Shown: positions 1-8,897 of the stretch, in pieces | How positions within the stretch are numbered: the first letter of the stretch is position 1 | How the letters are laid out: the number at the start of each line of letters is the position of its first letter | NCBI GenBank assembly: GCA_963621975.1 | Contig: CAVFGI010000001.1 | Location: 186,001 to 250,000 of the forward strand | DNA length: 64,000 nt | Direction: 5' to 3' | From: UBA9732 sp963621975 | Lineage (GTDB): Bacteria > Spirochaetota > Spirochaetia > Sphaerochaetales > Sphaerochaetaceae | The notes under the pieces: model-generated | Told to the model about the DNA's origin: nothing | Databases searched by the model: none | Seen by the model: the letters and a program-made list of their open reading frames with translations, nothing else | Program-made: the position numbers and the translations under genes

Positions 1-594
1 CATTAGCTTATAATTACCAAAAGTAAATCGGTCTATACCCATAAGTTTATCAACACCAATTGTGGAGATGAGTAGACCAAGCATTCCAGATATAATGCCC
101 TTGATTGGATCCTTGCCTGTACTTGCCATAATAGTGAGTCCAAAGAAGGATAATGCAAAGTAATCAGCTGCCTTGAAATTTAAGGCAATCTTTGCAAGTT
201 GTGGTGCTATAAGAATTAAACAAATTGTTGAGATTAGTCCACCTAAGAAAGATGACACAGCAGAAACGCCTAATGCTTTACCTGCCTTACCCTGTTTACA
301 AAGTGGATACCCATCCAAAACCGTGGCAGATGCAGACGGTGTGCCAGGGGTGTTAATCAAGATTGCAGCAATTGATCCACCATACATAGAACCACAGAAA
401 AGACCGCATAGCATTACTAGGGCCTGTGATGCTTCCATCTTATAGACAAGAGGAAGAAGCAATATTATACCAGTAGAGCCTGAAAGGCCTGGAAGTGAAC
501 CAATGATAGTTCCAACTAGAGTGCCAAAAACAGCTAAAAGGAAGGTAAATGGTTGAAATACATTTGCAAAACCTTGCATTAAATAACTAAACAT
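1..594 (-). CDS. tctA: TctA, large membrane subunit of tripartite tricarboxylate transporter (partial)
   Basis: This is the large, multi-pass membrane component of a TctCBA secondary transporter, which takes up organic acids delivered by a periplasmic binding protein. The frame is open over all 198 codons and runs off the left edge, so the C-terminal part (a full TctA is about 500 aa) is missing. Translation from 594 gives MFSYLMQGFANVF, then the family signature GSLPGLSGSTGI near residue 33 and NTPGTPSASATVLDGYPL near residues 80-100, both typical of TctA. A strong Shine-Dalgarno (AAGGAGG) lies just before the ATG. It follows tctB by 10 nt and is the last visible gene of the Gfo/Idh-tctC-tctB-tctA unit. 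The substrate cannot be deduced from sequence. Confidence 0.93.
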   Translation of the reverse strand, partial: MFSYLMQGFANVFQPFTFLLAVFGTLVGTIIGSLPGLSGSTGIILLLPLVYKMEASQALVMLCGLFCGSMYGGSIAAILINTPGTPSASATVLDGYPLCKQGKAGKALGVSAVSSFLGGLISTICLILIAPQLAKIALNFKAADYFALSFFGLTIMASTGKDPIKGIISGMLGLLISTIGVDKLMGIDRFTFGNYKLM

Positions 595-604
595 CTCAAC
601 CTCC

Positions 605-1102
605 TTAACCTAAGATGCCAGATGGCAACATTACTAAGAAAACTTTTGTAAACAAGAAATAGAGGGCAGTTGTAAAGACAACGCTAAAAACTACAGCTTT
701 AATTTTATTCTTGTAACCAAAGAAACAAATTGCAAAAAACAAATATATTGGAGCAACAAGTGGGAATCCAACTGGTTTCATAAGTTTATACAACAAATAT
801 GTTGCAAAAACCATGATAACAACTCTTAACAGTCCCCTTTTGTTGATATTTTCTACATCTACAATAGGAATTCCTTTAACCAAAAGGATACATTTAATAA
901 TTTGAACAATTCCCAAGAAAAACAAAATAATACAAATAAATTGAGGATAAACGCCAGGACCTATTCCTTGTGTTTTTGTGGGTAGTGCAAGTGACTCTAC
1001 ATAAAAGATTACTGCAATTGCAATTATAACAAGTGCAATGATAAAGTCAGCTGCCACTTTTGTATTTTTCACAAGAAAGCTTTTTTTCTCTTTCTCTTCC
1101 AT
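605..1102 (-). CDS. tctB: TctB, small membrane subunit of tripartite tricarboxylate transporter
   Basis: A 165-aa protein with about four hydrophobic membrane segments, the size and position of TctB, the small integral subunit that pairs with TctA. After a charged start (MEEKEKKSF) come membrane stretches near residues 17-35, 50-70, 90-105 and 115-160. I chose the ATG at 1102 because AGGAGG precedes it at proper spacing; a longer frame to 1141 has no ribosome site and would eat into the tctC intergenic space. TctB is poorly conserved, so the assignment rests mainly on the location between tctC and tctA and on topology. Confidence 0.88.
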   Translation of the reverse strand: MEEKEKKSFLVKNTKVAADFIIALVIIAIAVIFYVESLALPTKTQGIGPGVYPQFICIILFFLGIVQIIKCILLVKGIPIVDVENINKRGLLRVVIMVFATYLLYKLMKPVGFPLVAPIYLFFAICFFGYKNKIKAVVFSVVFTTALYFLFTKVFLVMLPSGILG

Positions 1103-1165
1103 ACCTTCCTCCTGTAGGTATAAGGTGGCCGATTTCATCAAGAAATCGGCCTAAAACTTTTTACA

Positions 1166-2128
1166 TTAGAAGCCTTTTGCTTCAACAAGATTCTTGTACA
1201 TTACATCCTGTTCGTGGAGGAATGCATCTGTTTCTGCAGGATTCTTATAGACAACTTCTACACACTGACTTGTCATTTGTTCAATAAACGTTGGATCTTC
1301 AACACACTCTTTAATGATAGCAGCAAGTTTCTCAACTACGCTTTGTGGTGTGTTTGGAGGACATACAACAACTCTCCATTGAGGAAGAACAACATTAACT
1401 CCACATTCAATTCCAGTTGGAACATCTGGGAATGCACTATAGCGTTCTTTAGCAAAGACAGCCAAAATTCTAAGTTGTCCGTTTTCAACGTTTGTGATAC
1501 CTTCTGGAGCATTTGCCATGACGCAGTCAACTTGGTTGGAAAGAAGACCTGTAATAGCCGGACCACCGCCTGAGAATGGAACATGTGTGAACTCAAGACC
1601 TGCTGCATCTTCAAACAAAAGAGCTGCCATGTGGTTTCCACCCTGTGCACCAGCATTACCCATTGTTACTTTTCCAGGATTTGCTTTTGCATAGTCAATG
1701 AAATCCTGAAGAGTCTGGAATGGAGAATCCACATTTACAACAAGGTAATTGTAAGAAGCAACAATTTGACATACAGCTGTGAAAGTATCGGCACCAGTTA
1801 CAGGAACATCTGAAAGATGAGTCTTTGTAAGAGAAGCGTTATTCCAGTGCATGATTGAATATCCATCAGCTGAAGCATCCATAAATTCAATAGCACCTGT
1901 AATGCCAGAAGCACCAGGAACATTTTTAATAATCATTGCTTGACCATTTGCATACTTTGGAAATACTGCAGCAAGAGCTCTAAAAACAACGTCTCCACCA
2001 CCACCTGCAGACCAACCAACAGTAGCTTCTACAGTCTTTGAAGGGTAATCAGCTTCTGATGCACCCTGAGCAAAGATTCCAGCAATTGCAACAAATGCAA
2101 TCAATAGAACTGTCAAAGTTTTTTTCAT
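1166..2128 (-). CDS. tctC: TctC-type periplasmic solute-binding receptor (Bug family)
   Basis: A 320-aa exported substrate-binding protein of the Bug/TctC family. The N-terminus MKKTLTVLLIAFVAIAGIFA is a clear signal peptide of about 20 residues. The mature part opens with YPSKTVEATVGWSAGGGGD, matching the family start in which the W..GGG.D loop contacts the ligand carboxylate, and contains VPFSGGGPAITGLLSNQVDC near residues 180-200. It captures a carboxylate in the periplasm and hands it to TctAB. The start is backed by AAGGAG upstream. It overlaps the stop of the preceding oxidoreductase by 4 nt (ATGA), indicating translational coupling. The ligand is not predictable; Bug proteins bind citrate, glutamate, nicotinate, terephthalate and others. 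Confidence 0.93.
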   Translation of the reverse strand: MKKTLTVLLIAFVAIAGIFAQGASEADYPSKTVEATVGWSAGGGGDVVFRALAAVFPKYANGQAMIIKNVPGASGITGAIEFMDASADGYSIMHWNNASLTKTHLSDVPVTGADTFTAVCQIVASYNYLVVNVDSPFQTLQDFIDYAKANPGKVTMGNAGAQGGNHMAALLFEDAAGLEFTHVPFSGGGPAITGLLSNQVDCVMANAPEGITNVENGQLRILAVFAKERYSAFPDVPTGIECGVNVVLPQWRVVVCPPNTPQSVVEKLAAIIKECVEDPTFIEQMTSQCVEVVYKNPAETDAFLHEQDVMYKNLVEAKGF

Positions 2129-3192
2129 TCTTTTTCTCCTTTTTTTGAAAGTGTTACAATTTTGCCTTCCTTCGCACTTTCATAAATTCCTTTGATTATA
2201 TCTACGGCCTTAGCCGCTTCTTCACCAGTAATAAAGGGTTTTGAGCCTGAGATAACAGCATTTGAAAAATCATCAAATTGACGCATATGACCCATGTAAT
2301 TGATTGCACTAGGATTTGCAGCTCCACCTTCTGTAGTATTGGCATTTGAGTACTTTCTACGAATTTCTTCATCTTCAGGTTTTTCTTCTTTAAAACTCCA
2401 GGCAACCAAGGTCTCATCTTCCAAGATTGCAGAACCTTGTGTTCCACATACTTCAATGCGCTTTGTAAAACCCGGATAAATACTTGTAGAACCTTCAATT
2501 ACACCAAAAGCACCATTTTTAAATTGAACAATAGCAACACCATTATCTTCAACTTCAATTCTTTCATGTGCTGCAGTTTGAGTAAAAGCAGAAATACAAG
2601 AAACATCTCCACCAAACCATGAAAGCAAATCAATTGCGTGAATAGATTGATTCATTAACGCGCCACCGCCATCAAGATCCCACGTGCCACGCCATGCTCC
2701 AGAATCATAATATTCTTGACTGCGATACCACTTAACAGAGGCCTCAACCATGGTAAGTTTTCCAAAACGACCCTCATCCAAAGCTTTTTTAATTAATTGG
2801 GGGGCATCATAAAATCTAGATTGAAAAATTCCACCAACAAGCATGTTTTGCTTTTTTGCTTCATCCAGAATAGCCTCACAACGTTCATGAGAAATCTCTA
2901 ATGGTTTTTCAATCAAAACATTTTTTTTTGCCCTGAGAGCTTGAATTGCCACATCTTTATGTAGGCCCGATGGTGTTGCAATATCTACTATTTGAATTTC
3001 AGAATCATTCAAAAAGGCTTCTAAATTTGTGTAAGGTCTTCCACCATACTGCTTGCAAAAGGCTTCAACCTTTTCCTTATTGCTACTATAAGCTCCAGCA
3101 AGATAGCTCTTTTCTGCTTTAGATAATGCGTAAGCATGAGTTTTTGCTACTGAGCCTAATCCAATTATGCCAAATCCAATCTTCTGTTCCAC
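2125..3192 (-). CDS. Gfo/Idh/MocA family oxidoreductase
   Basis: A 355-aa NAD(P)-dependent dehydrogenase of the Gfo/Idh/MocA family, which usually oxidises or reduces sugars, inositols or their derivatives. The Rossmann motif GIIGLGSVAKTHA is at residues 8-20 and the family EKP motif, with the catalytic lysine, is at 95-97. The C-terminal half carries WDLDGGGALMNQSIHAIDLL, the usual Gfo/Idh substrate-binding region with a histidine. The start is GTG at 3190-3192, preceded by AAGGAAG. It is the first gene of the tct operon and directly follows a good promoter. The context suggests it acts on the compound imported by TctABC or on a related metabolite, but this is inference. Confidence 0.9.
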   Translation of the reverse strand: MEQKIGFGIIGLGSVAKTHAYALSKAEKSYLAGAYSSNKEKVEAFCKQYGGRPYTNLEAFLNDSEIQIVDIATPSGLHKDVAIQALRAKKNVLIEKPLEISHERCEAILDEAKKQNMLVGGIFQSRFYDAPQLIKKALDEGRFGKLTMVEASVKWYRSQEYYDSGAWRGTWDLDGGGALMNQSIHAIDLLSWFGGDVSCISAFTQTAAHERIEVEDNGVAIVQFKNGAFGVIEGSTSIYPGFTKRIEVCGTQGSAILEDETLVAWSFKEEKPEDEEIRRKYSNANTTEGGAANPSAINYMGHMRQFDDFSNAVISGSKPFITGEEAAKAVDIIKGIYESAKEGKIVTLSKKGEKE

Positions 3193-3211
3193 TTTGACTT
3201 CCTTTTTTTCT

Positions 3212-3239
3212 AGTGTAACAGTGATTTTTTATTTGTCAA
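3212..3239 (-). promoter_or_regulatory. Sigma-70 promoter for the oxidoreductase-tctCBA operon
   Basis: On the minus strand a perfect -35 hexamer TTGACA (3234-3239) is separated by 16 bp from TACACT (3212-3217). This lies 20 nt upstream of the GTG start of the oxidoreductase gene. It gives the transporter operon its own transcription start independent of the ROK gene upstream, whose product is a plausible but unproven regulator. Confidence 0.7.
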
Positions 3240-3264
3240 TCAAATTTACAAAAAGTTTTTTATT

Positions 3265-3283
3265 GAGTTTTTGCAAAAAACTC
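3265..3283 (-). terminator. Hairpin at the end of the ROK gene
   Basis: On the minus strand GAGTTTTTTGCAAAAACTC forms an 8-bp stem with a 3-nt loop immediately after the ROK coding region, touching its stop codon. The sequence that follows is A/T-rich but lacks a clean U-run, so termination may be weak. A near-identical element ends the DUF1015 gene at 16031-16050. Confidence 0.4.
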
Positions 3284-4485
3284 TATTGTTTTATTTGTGC
3301 ATAAAGAAGGTCGCATTTCTTATCTAAGACCAAAGCAGCAGCTCCTAAGGCAGAGCCGTTTTCTTTTAGTTTACCAGAGACAATACTCATAACACGGTAT
3401 GGAGTTTCTGCTGCAATCCTATTAGCTGCCTCTTCTACTCTTTGGGCTAAATACAAAGAAGAATAGCCTATAGGACCACCAAGGACTATTTTTTTAGGGT
3501 TAACTACGTCAACTAGGATAGCAATTGCAGTAATAATTGGTTCAATGATTTTATCCATTGCTTTCATACAGCAGGGATCTCCAGTATCGGCATAGGAGAT
3601 GATATCAGACACCGTGAAGGTGGGAATTTGGTTTAGAATTGAGTCTTTATATTCCGCAATAGAAGAAAAATATTTGGCATGATTGAGAAGTGCTTGTTCG
3701 TTGGCCATTGCAAGAAGACAACCATGTTTTCCACATTCACAAAGTGGACCTCTTGGATCAATTGGGATATGGCCAATACGTCCTGCACTATAGCTTGCTC
3801 CCTCAATAAGTTTTCCATTAATGAAAATAGCACTTCTTATTCCTGAGCCAAGACCAACATAAATCATATTACGCTCACCCTCTGGGTTTGCATATTTATA
3901 TTCGGCAAGACCAGCCAATGTGTATCTATTTAAGCAATATGCCTCAAGACCAAATCTAGCTTTTACAGCACGTTTAATATCTATTGAATTAAACCATTTT
4001 AGGTCATATGCCCAAAGAATAGCACCGGCTTCAGAGTTTACAACACCAGGTGCTCCAATTCCAATTGCGGGCAATATTTGTCCAGGAACACAAGAAATCA
4101 TATATTCAATTCCCTCTAGTAATTTAGAGACAAGTTCTTCTGGTGTAACATCTTCCAACTGTAATGTATATTCCTGAACAATTTTTCCAGAGAGACTACA
4201 AATAACAAAATTCCAACTTGACGAATAAAAAGCAGCACCAAGTGCAAACCAAGTATCGTCACAATATCTTAGAGTAGCCCCTGGACGCCCACGACTTGCC
4301 TCGTTATGCTTTATTTCACCTTCTACAAGGATTTTTTTCTCAATCATTACTGAGGTCATGTTCGTAAGAGTAGTTCTACTAAGCGACAAATGCTTAGCAA
4401 TCATAGCTCGTGATGGGTCTTTTAATTCATCAATTGCTCCAAGAACGTTCTTGAAGTTTTCATATTCCATGTCCTCGTAACGCAT
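3283..4485 (-). CDS. ROK family transcriptional regulator (NagC/XylR type)
   Basis: A 400-aa protein with an N-terminal winged helix-turn-helix (roughly residues 12-60, including PSRAMIAKHLSLSRTTLTNM) followed by a ROK sugar-kinase-like fold. The kinase-like part shows the zinc motif GPLCECGKHGCLLA near residues 242-258 and the phosphate-binding stretch YVGLGSGIRSAIF near 208-220. Proteins of this layout are usually repressors released by a sugar or sugar phosphate. It lies 16 nt downstream of mazG and just upstream of the oxidoreductase-tct operon, so local control of that operon is a reasonable guess. The effector is unknown. Confidence 0.85.
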   Translation of the reverse strand: MRYEDMEYENFKNVLGAIDELKDPSRAMIAKHLSLSRTTLTNMTSVMIEKKILVEGEIKHNEASRGRPGATLRYCDDTWFALGAAFYSSSWNFVICSLSGKIVQEYTLQLEDVTPEELVSKLLEGIEYMISCVPGQILPAIGIGAPGVVNSEAGAILWAYDLKWFNSIDIKRAVKARFGLEAYCLNRYTLAGLAEYKYANPEGERNMIYVGLGSGIRSAIFINGKLIEGASYSAGRIGHIPIDPRGPLCECGKHGCLLAMANEQALLNHAKYFSSIAEYKDSILNQIPTFTVSDIISYADTGDPCCMKAMDKIIEPIITAIAILVDVVNPKKIVLGGPIGYSSLYLAQRVEEAANRIAAETPYRVMSIVSGKLKENGSALGAAALVLDKKCDLLYAQIKQ

Positions 4486-4501
4486 ATGATTAGATTATAT
4501 A

Positions 4502-5293
4502 CTACTTTTTAGCCTCTTGCCAAAGTTTATCTAGTTGGTCTGCCGTAAGATTTTCAACAATTAGGCCATTAGAATTAGCAAGTTCAAGAACTTTATTAAA
4601 ACGACCAATAAACTTGAGATTTGCCTTTGCTAGGGCATCTTGTGGCTTAATATGGTTAAATCTAGCAATTTGAACTACGGCAAAAAGTAAATCTCCAATT
4701 TCTTCACACGTTTGATCACTTGTAACAGCAGATTTAACCTCGTTAAGTTCTTCTTCAACTTTGTCATAAACACCAGAAACGTCTGGCCAGTCAAAACCAA
4801 GTTTAGCTGCCTGCTTGGAAATTTTATAACTACGTTCAAGTTCAGGTGCAGATTTAGGAATATCATCAAATAAACTAGACTTACGTCCTTCAACTTCAGT
4901 TTTAATTTTTTGCCAGTTAGATAATACTTCAGAAGAATTAGAGACACTAACATTAGCAAATACATGTGGATGACGTCGTATATACTTTTCGCAGGCGTTA
5001 TTAAGGCAGTCTGCCAATGAAAAATCCCCGTTTTGGTCATGTATTTTAGCAAGCAAAAAAAGATTTAAAAAAACATCCCCAAGTTCTTCACTTTGATGAG
5101 CCAAGTCTCCCTCGTTTAAGGAATCTATATATTCGTAAATTTCACCCTGCATACTGCGAATTATATCGGCAGGCATCTGTTCTTTGTCCCAAGGACAACC
5201 ATTAACTGGGTCACGTAAACAAGTGACAATATCATAAAGATTTGAAAAACCTTTTTTGGGTTCATTAGCTTTTTCAAGAGTATAATCAATCAT
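4502..5293 (-). CDS. mazG: MazG nucleoside triphosphate pyrophosphohydrolase
   Basis: A 263-aa two-domain MazG that hydrolyses NTPs or dNTPs to monophosphate and pyrophosphate, a nucleotide-pool cleaning role. The first domain has GCPWDKEQ at residues 32-39 and the metal-binding EELGDVFLNL near 70; the second domain has EEIGDLLFAVVQIARF near 196-211. Length matches full MazG (about 263 aa in E. coli). Its start overlaps the stop of the upstream radical-SAM gene by 4 nt, so the two are translationally coupled. Confidence 0.93.
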   Translation of the reverse strand: MIDYTLEKANEPKKGFSNLYDIVTCLRDPVNGCPWDKEQMPADIIRSMQGEIYEYIDSLNEGDLAHQSEELGDVFLNLFLLAKIHDQNGDFSLADCLNNACEKYIRRHPHVFANVSVSNSSEVLSNWQKIKTEVEGRKSSLFDDIPKSAPELERSYKISKQAAKLGFDWPDVSGVYDKVEEELNEVKSAVTSDQTCEEIGDLLFAVVQIARFNHIKPQDALAKANLKFIGRFNKVLELANSNGLIVENLTADQLDKLWQEAKK

Positions 5294-7719
5294 AATGTCT
5301 CCATTTCAATGTACTTACGGGTAATATCGCAAGAGCCAGCAATGTGAAATTTATTAATATTAGGAGAAAATATCATCTTAAAAAGATTCTTGTCTCCATG
5401 AATTTTAATAGTATAAATTCCATTCTCATATGAAATAATATAATCAGGATGCTCTTCAGTTAGTCTAGATTGAAGAATACTTTCTAACTCTGGATCTCTT
5501 ATATTACAAATTTCATAAACACTACCCAACATCTTAGATGCAAGGGATATCTTTTTGCCTGTAGGATCAGTAGGAAGAACCTTAACAGAAGAGACAAGAA
5601 AGCCTTCAGCTAAAGCAGAGTTGAGACAATTTACAACATTAACATCAGAAACTTCTTCAAGTGGTAATTCACATAGTAGAAGTTCCCTTTCTCCTTTAAC
5701 TCCCATTGTGATTGGGTTTAAGAACTCCATTTTAGGTTTGGGATTAAAGCCTTGTGTAAACTGAACATCTAGGCCACTACGCTGAAAAGCCATTTCAAAT
5801 TGACGCATAACAGCAATATGCGAACAATAGACAGCCCTACCCTCTTTCTTGTAAGTGAAAACAGTTTGCACATATGGACCATGAACCGGAGTCTTAGTAT
5901 CTTTAACGGAATCTTCAATAGAAGGTAATAAATCTTCATTTTGGGCTTTAACAACCCTAGCCTTCTTGCCACAAACTCCACAATGATGGTCACAATCATC
6001 ATTGCAAATTGGAGTAAGCTGGCGGTCACGTGCCTTTAGATATTCTTTTTTCAAGTAGGCCTTAGAAACATTCATAGAAACACTATCCCAAGGAAGCTCT
6101 TCATCCAAAGACCATTCTTTTTCTGAGACATCATAATTTAGCTCAGAGATGGCCTGTTGCCACATATCCCATTTAACATGTTCATCCCACGCATCAAGCC
6201 TGCATCCAAGCTCATATGCACGCTGAATAAGTTCCCCACATTCATACCCACCACGTGACACAATTCCTTCCAAGAACGATATCTTTGGCTCATGATATGA
6301 TACTTTAATTCCAGGTATGGCCAGCATTAATGCCTTCTTAATGGACCTAAGATGTTCTCCAGATTCCTCCATGGACATTTGTTTTACCCATTGAAATGGC
6401 GTATGCACCTTAGGAATGAATGTTCCTATATTTATATTCATATTTATCTTAGTTGCAGACCTAATTTGAGAAAGAAAATTAACAATATTCTCTTGCTCCT
6501 TATCTCTGTCAACAAATGGAAGCCCAACCATAAAATAGAACTTGGCAAGACGCCATCCCCTACTTTTTGCTTCTTGAATAATATTGATAATTTGCTCAAT
6601 AGGAACTTCTTTATTCATAGAGCGTTGGTCTTCTAAAACAGGAGTCTCAATAGCAAAAGTCAAACTACTCTTACGCACTTCAGAAAGCTGCTCAAGAATA
6701 CCAAGAGAAAAAGAACTTACCTTAAGCGAAGGCAGTGAAAAAGATACATTTCTTTGCTTAAAGCTACCATTTAAAGTGGCAATAAGCTTATCTAAATTGG
6801 GATAATCGCCTGAAGAAAGCGAAGAAAGAGTCACTTCCCTATATCCAAATTGGTCAACATTTTGTTTAACAAGATTATAAACCGTGCTCAAGTTTCTCTG
6901 TCTAAAAGGCTTATAATACTGGCCAGCATGGCAAAAACGGCAACCATTAGGGCAGCCACGCATAATTTCTACTGTCGCATGGTCCTGAGCAACTTGAAAC
7001 GCAGGAACAACAAAGTGTTGAAGTAACGGATTTTCTTCAGGGGTTCCAAAAGTAGTATCAACAGCTCTGGTAGTTAGCTTCTTTCCTGGATACCAAAGAC
7101 ATGGAATTTCTTTTAAATGCTCAATACGCTCATTACGTTTTTTATACTTCTTAAGAATTTCAATAATATTAGCCATGTCTGATTCGGCTTCACCAACATA
7201 AAAAAAGTCAAAAAACTTTGCAAAAGGCAATGGATTTGTAGATGCAGGACCACCAGCAAAAACAATAGGATCAGATTCACTTCTTTTTGCTGCTTCAATT
7301 TGAATTCCACCTAAATCTAATACTTGTAAGATGTTTGTAGCACTTAATTCATAGCTAATTGTAATTCCCAAGTAATCTAATTTATTTAATGGAAAATGTT
7401 CCTGCAAAGTATAAAGAGGAACATTTAAATCTCTAAGCAATTTTTCAAAATCAGGAGCAACAGCAAAGACTCTATCGCAGAAGGTTCCTTCAATTCTGTT
7501 TAATAAATCGTAAATAATTCTAACAGCGTTATTACACATTCCAATTTCATAAAGATCTGGAAAACACATAGCACACTTAATATCACCATCAGAATAATTC
7601 TTACGATCAAAGTAATATTCACTACCAAGATATCTAGCTGGATTTTCAATTTCAAGGAAAGAAGACCCTAAAGCCTGCTGTAGATTACTAATGCGAGAAG
7701 AAGAATCTAAATGAATCAT
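5290..7719 (-). CDS. Radical SAM protein with C-terminal DUF2344 (TIGR03960 family)
   Basis: An 809-aa radical SAM protein fused to a C-terminal DUF2344 domain. The first ~200 residues resemble a B12-binding-like segment (CFPDLYEIGMCNNAVRIIYD). The cluster motif CPNGCRFCHAG (C-x3-C-x2-C) is near residue 258 and ligates the 4Fe-4S cluster and SAM. A further cysteine group, CNDDCDHHCGVCGKK, lies near residue 575. The DUF2344 part starts around residue 640 with QFTQGFNPKPKMEF. In many bacteria these two domains are neighbouring genes or a fusion next to ribonuclease or ribosomal genes; the reaction is not known to me. It overlaps both neighbours by 4 nt. Confidence 0.87.
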   Translation of the reverse strand: MIHLDSSSRISNLQQALGSSFLEIENPARYLGSEYYFDRKNYSDGDIKCAMCFPDLYEIGMCNNAVRIIYDLLNRIEGTFCDRVFAVAPDFEKLLRDLNVPLYTLQEHFPLNKLDYLGITISYELSATNILQVLDLGGIQIEAAKRSESDPIVFAGGPASTNPLPFAKFFDFFYVGEAESDMANIIEILKKYKKRNERIEHLKEIPCLWYPGKKLTTRAVDTTFGTPEENPLLQHFVVPAFQVAQDHATVEIMRGCPNGCRFCHAGQYYKPFRQRNLSTVYNLVKQNVDQFGYREVTLSSLSSGDYPNLDKLIATLNGSFKQRNVSFSLPSLKVSSFSLGILEQLSEVRKSSLTFAIETPVLEDQRSMNKEVPIEQIINIIQEAKSRGWRLAKFYFMVGLPFVDRDKEQENIVNFLSQIRSATKINMNINIGTFIPKVHTPFQWVKQMSMEESGEHLRSIKKALMLAIPGIKVSYHEPKISFLEGIVSRGGYECGELIQRAYELGCRLDAWDEHVKWDMWQQAISELNYDVSEKEWSLDEELPWDSVSMNVSKAYLKKEYLKARDRQLTPICNDDCDHHCGVCGKKARVVKAQNEDLLPSIEDSVKDTKTPVHGPYVQTVFTYKKEGRAVYCSHIAVMRQFEMAFQRSGLDVQFTQGFNPKPKMEFLNPITMGVKGERELLLCELPLEEVSDVNVVNCLNSALAEGFLVSSVKVLPTDPTGKKISLASKMLGSVYEICNIRDPELESILQSRLTEEHPDYIISYENGIYTIKIHGDKNLFKMIFSPNINKFHIAGSCDITRKYIEMETL

Positions 7720-8507
7720 TGCAATTTATCCTTAAGTGTTGTGTCGTTTGGATTAAGCCTATATGCTTGGTTCCAATAAACTCTAGCGTTAATACGGTCA
7801 TATAGCTTGTCCAAAATATTGCCTTTTGTTTTTAGAAGTTTAGATAACATTATGTTATTGGAATTGAAGAAAGAATCAGTCATTAGCGTATCAGTAATAG
7901 ACAAACAAGAGTGAGCTTGAGTTTCTCCCATACCAGAAGAGCTTGAGTATTGACATAATAAATCTATGTATTCTTCTTTGTTATCGTCTGTTAGTTCCTC
8001 TAAACAAAGAGTAAAGGCCTCTGCCGTATATTCTAGGTTATCTCCATAATTTACAAGAAGATCTAATAAAGACATGGAGCTAACTTGCTCATCTATTTTT
8101 TCAATCATTGAAAGAGCCTCATCTCTATAGTCACCTGCGTAAGCTTTAAATAATGCAATTTGTGCATTAAGAGAGTCTTCAGCAGTTAACACTAAAATAC
8201 ACAAAGAGTTATAAGTGTTTAATTGAATAAAATAATCAACAGCTTCTGCCCTAGAAGAATCATTTTCAGATGATAAAAGCAAGAACAATGTTATATTTTT
8301 TAAGGCAGCTGAGTTATTACCCAATGCAAGATAGCATTTTGCTTTAAGTAGATAATCGTTTGAACTTAAATTGGATTTTTTATCTAAGATTTTAATTGCA
8401 TTGGAAAAATTGCCTTGTTCATAGCTTTTATTTGCATCAGAACAAGACACAAAAAGAATTGCAGCAAGGAAAACTAAAAAAAGAAATAGAAATGACTGTC
8501 TTCTCAT
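7716..8507 (-). CDS. Lipoprotein, probably with TPR-like repeats
   Basis: A 263-aa predicted lipoprotein of unknown function. The start at 8507 is chosen because AGGTG precedes it and because MRRQSFLFLFLVFLAAILF gives a signal sequence ending in a relaxed spirochaetal lipobox, FVSC, with Cys22 as the lipidated residue. A longer frame to 8567 would run into the RNase P RNA and is not used. After the signal, SYEQGNFSNAIKILDKK and KAKCYLALGNNSAALKNITL look like paired helices of TPR type, with another near the C-terminus. It is anchored to a membrane facing the periplasm. Its stop overlaps the start of the radical SAM gene by 4 nt. Confidence 0.75.
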   Translation of the reverse strand: MRRQSFLFLFLVFLAAILFVSCSDANKSYEQGNFSNAIKILDKKSNLSSNDYLLKAKCYLALGNNSAALKNITLFLLLSSENDSSRAEAVDYFIQLNTYNSLCILVLTAEDSLNAQIALFKAYAGDYRDEALSMIEKIDEQVSSMSLLDLLVNYGDNLEYTAEAFTLCLEELTDDNKEEYIDLLCQYSSSSGMGETQAHSCLSITDTLMTDSFFNSNNIMLSKLLKTKGNILDKLYDRINARVYWNQAYRLNPNDTTLKDKLQ

Positions 8508-8529
8508 GCACGCACCTAAAAATAATAAA

Positions 8530-8891
8530 AAAGAAGGTCCCTCGTAAGCCGAGTTCTGTTTATGCAATCATCTATCTGGTACTGCTGTTACCAACAGTCT
8601 CTAGCGGTCTACCCGCAGGTATAGGACGGACTAATCCACCTGCTTCTTGACCTTGCTCCTGACGAGGTTTACCAAGCGAAACGCATCACTGCCTTTCCGG
8701 TGAGCTCTTACCTCACCATTTCACCCTTACCAAGTAAACTTGGCGGTATTCTTTCTGTTGCACTTTCTGTAGCTTTACAGCTCCTGGGCGTTACCCAGCG
8801 TCATGTCCTGTGGAGCTCGGACTTTCCTCTCGGATGCTAAGCTAATGTAGACATTAGCCTAGCATCAAAGCGATTGCTTGAAGGACCTCTT
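8530..8891 (-). ncRNA. rnpB: RNase P RNA
   Basis: Catalytic RNA of ribonuclease P, which removes 5' leaders from pre-tRNAs. On the minus strand the conserved blocks are present in order: GAGGAAAGTCCGAGCTCC near the 5' end, AGGGTGAAATGGTGAGGTAA with a following stem, and ACAGAACTCGGCTTAC near the 3' end. The termini pair as the P1 helix (AGGTCC with GGACCT). The ends are estimated from P1 and the following U-run. The gene starts only about 6 nt after the zinc-ribbon gene and ends about 22 nt before the lipoprotein gene, so it is wedged into a colinear gene run. Confidence 0.96.
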
Positions 8892-8897
8892 AAATTT

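Noticed and set aside
8396..8650. Plus-strand frame across the rnpB 3' end
   Set aside because: It lies opposite a lipoprotein gene and a structured RNA and has no ribosome site or family resemblance.
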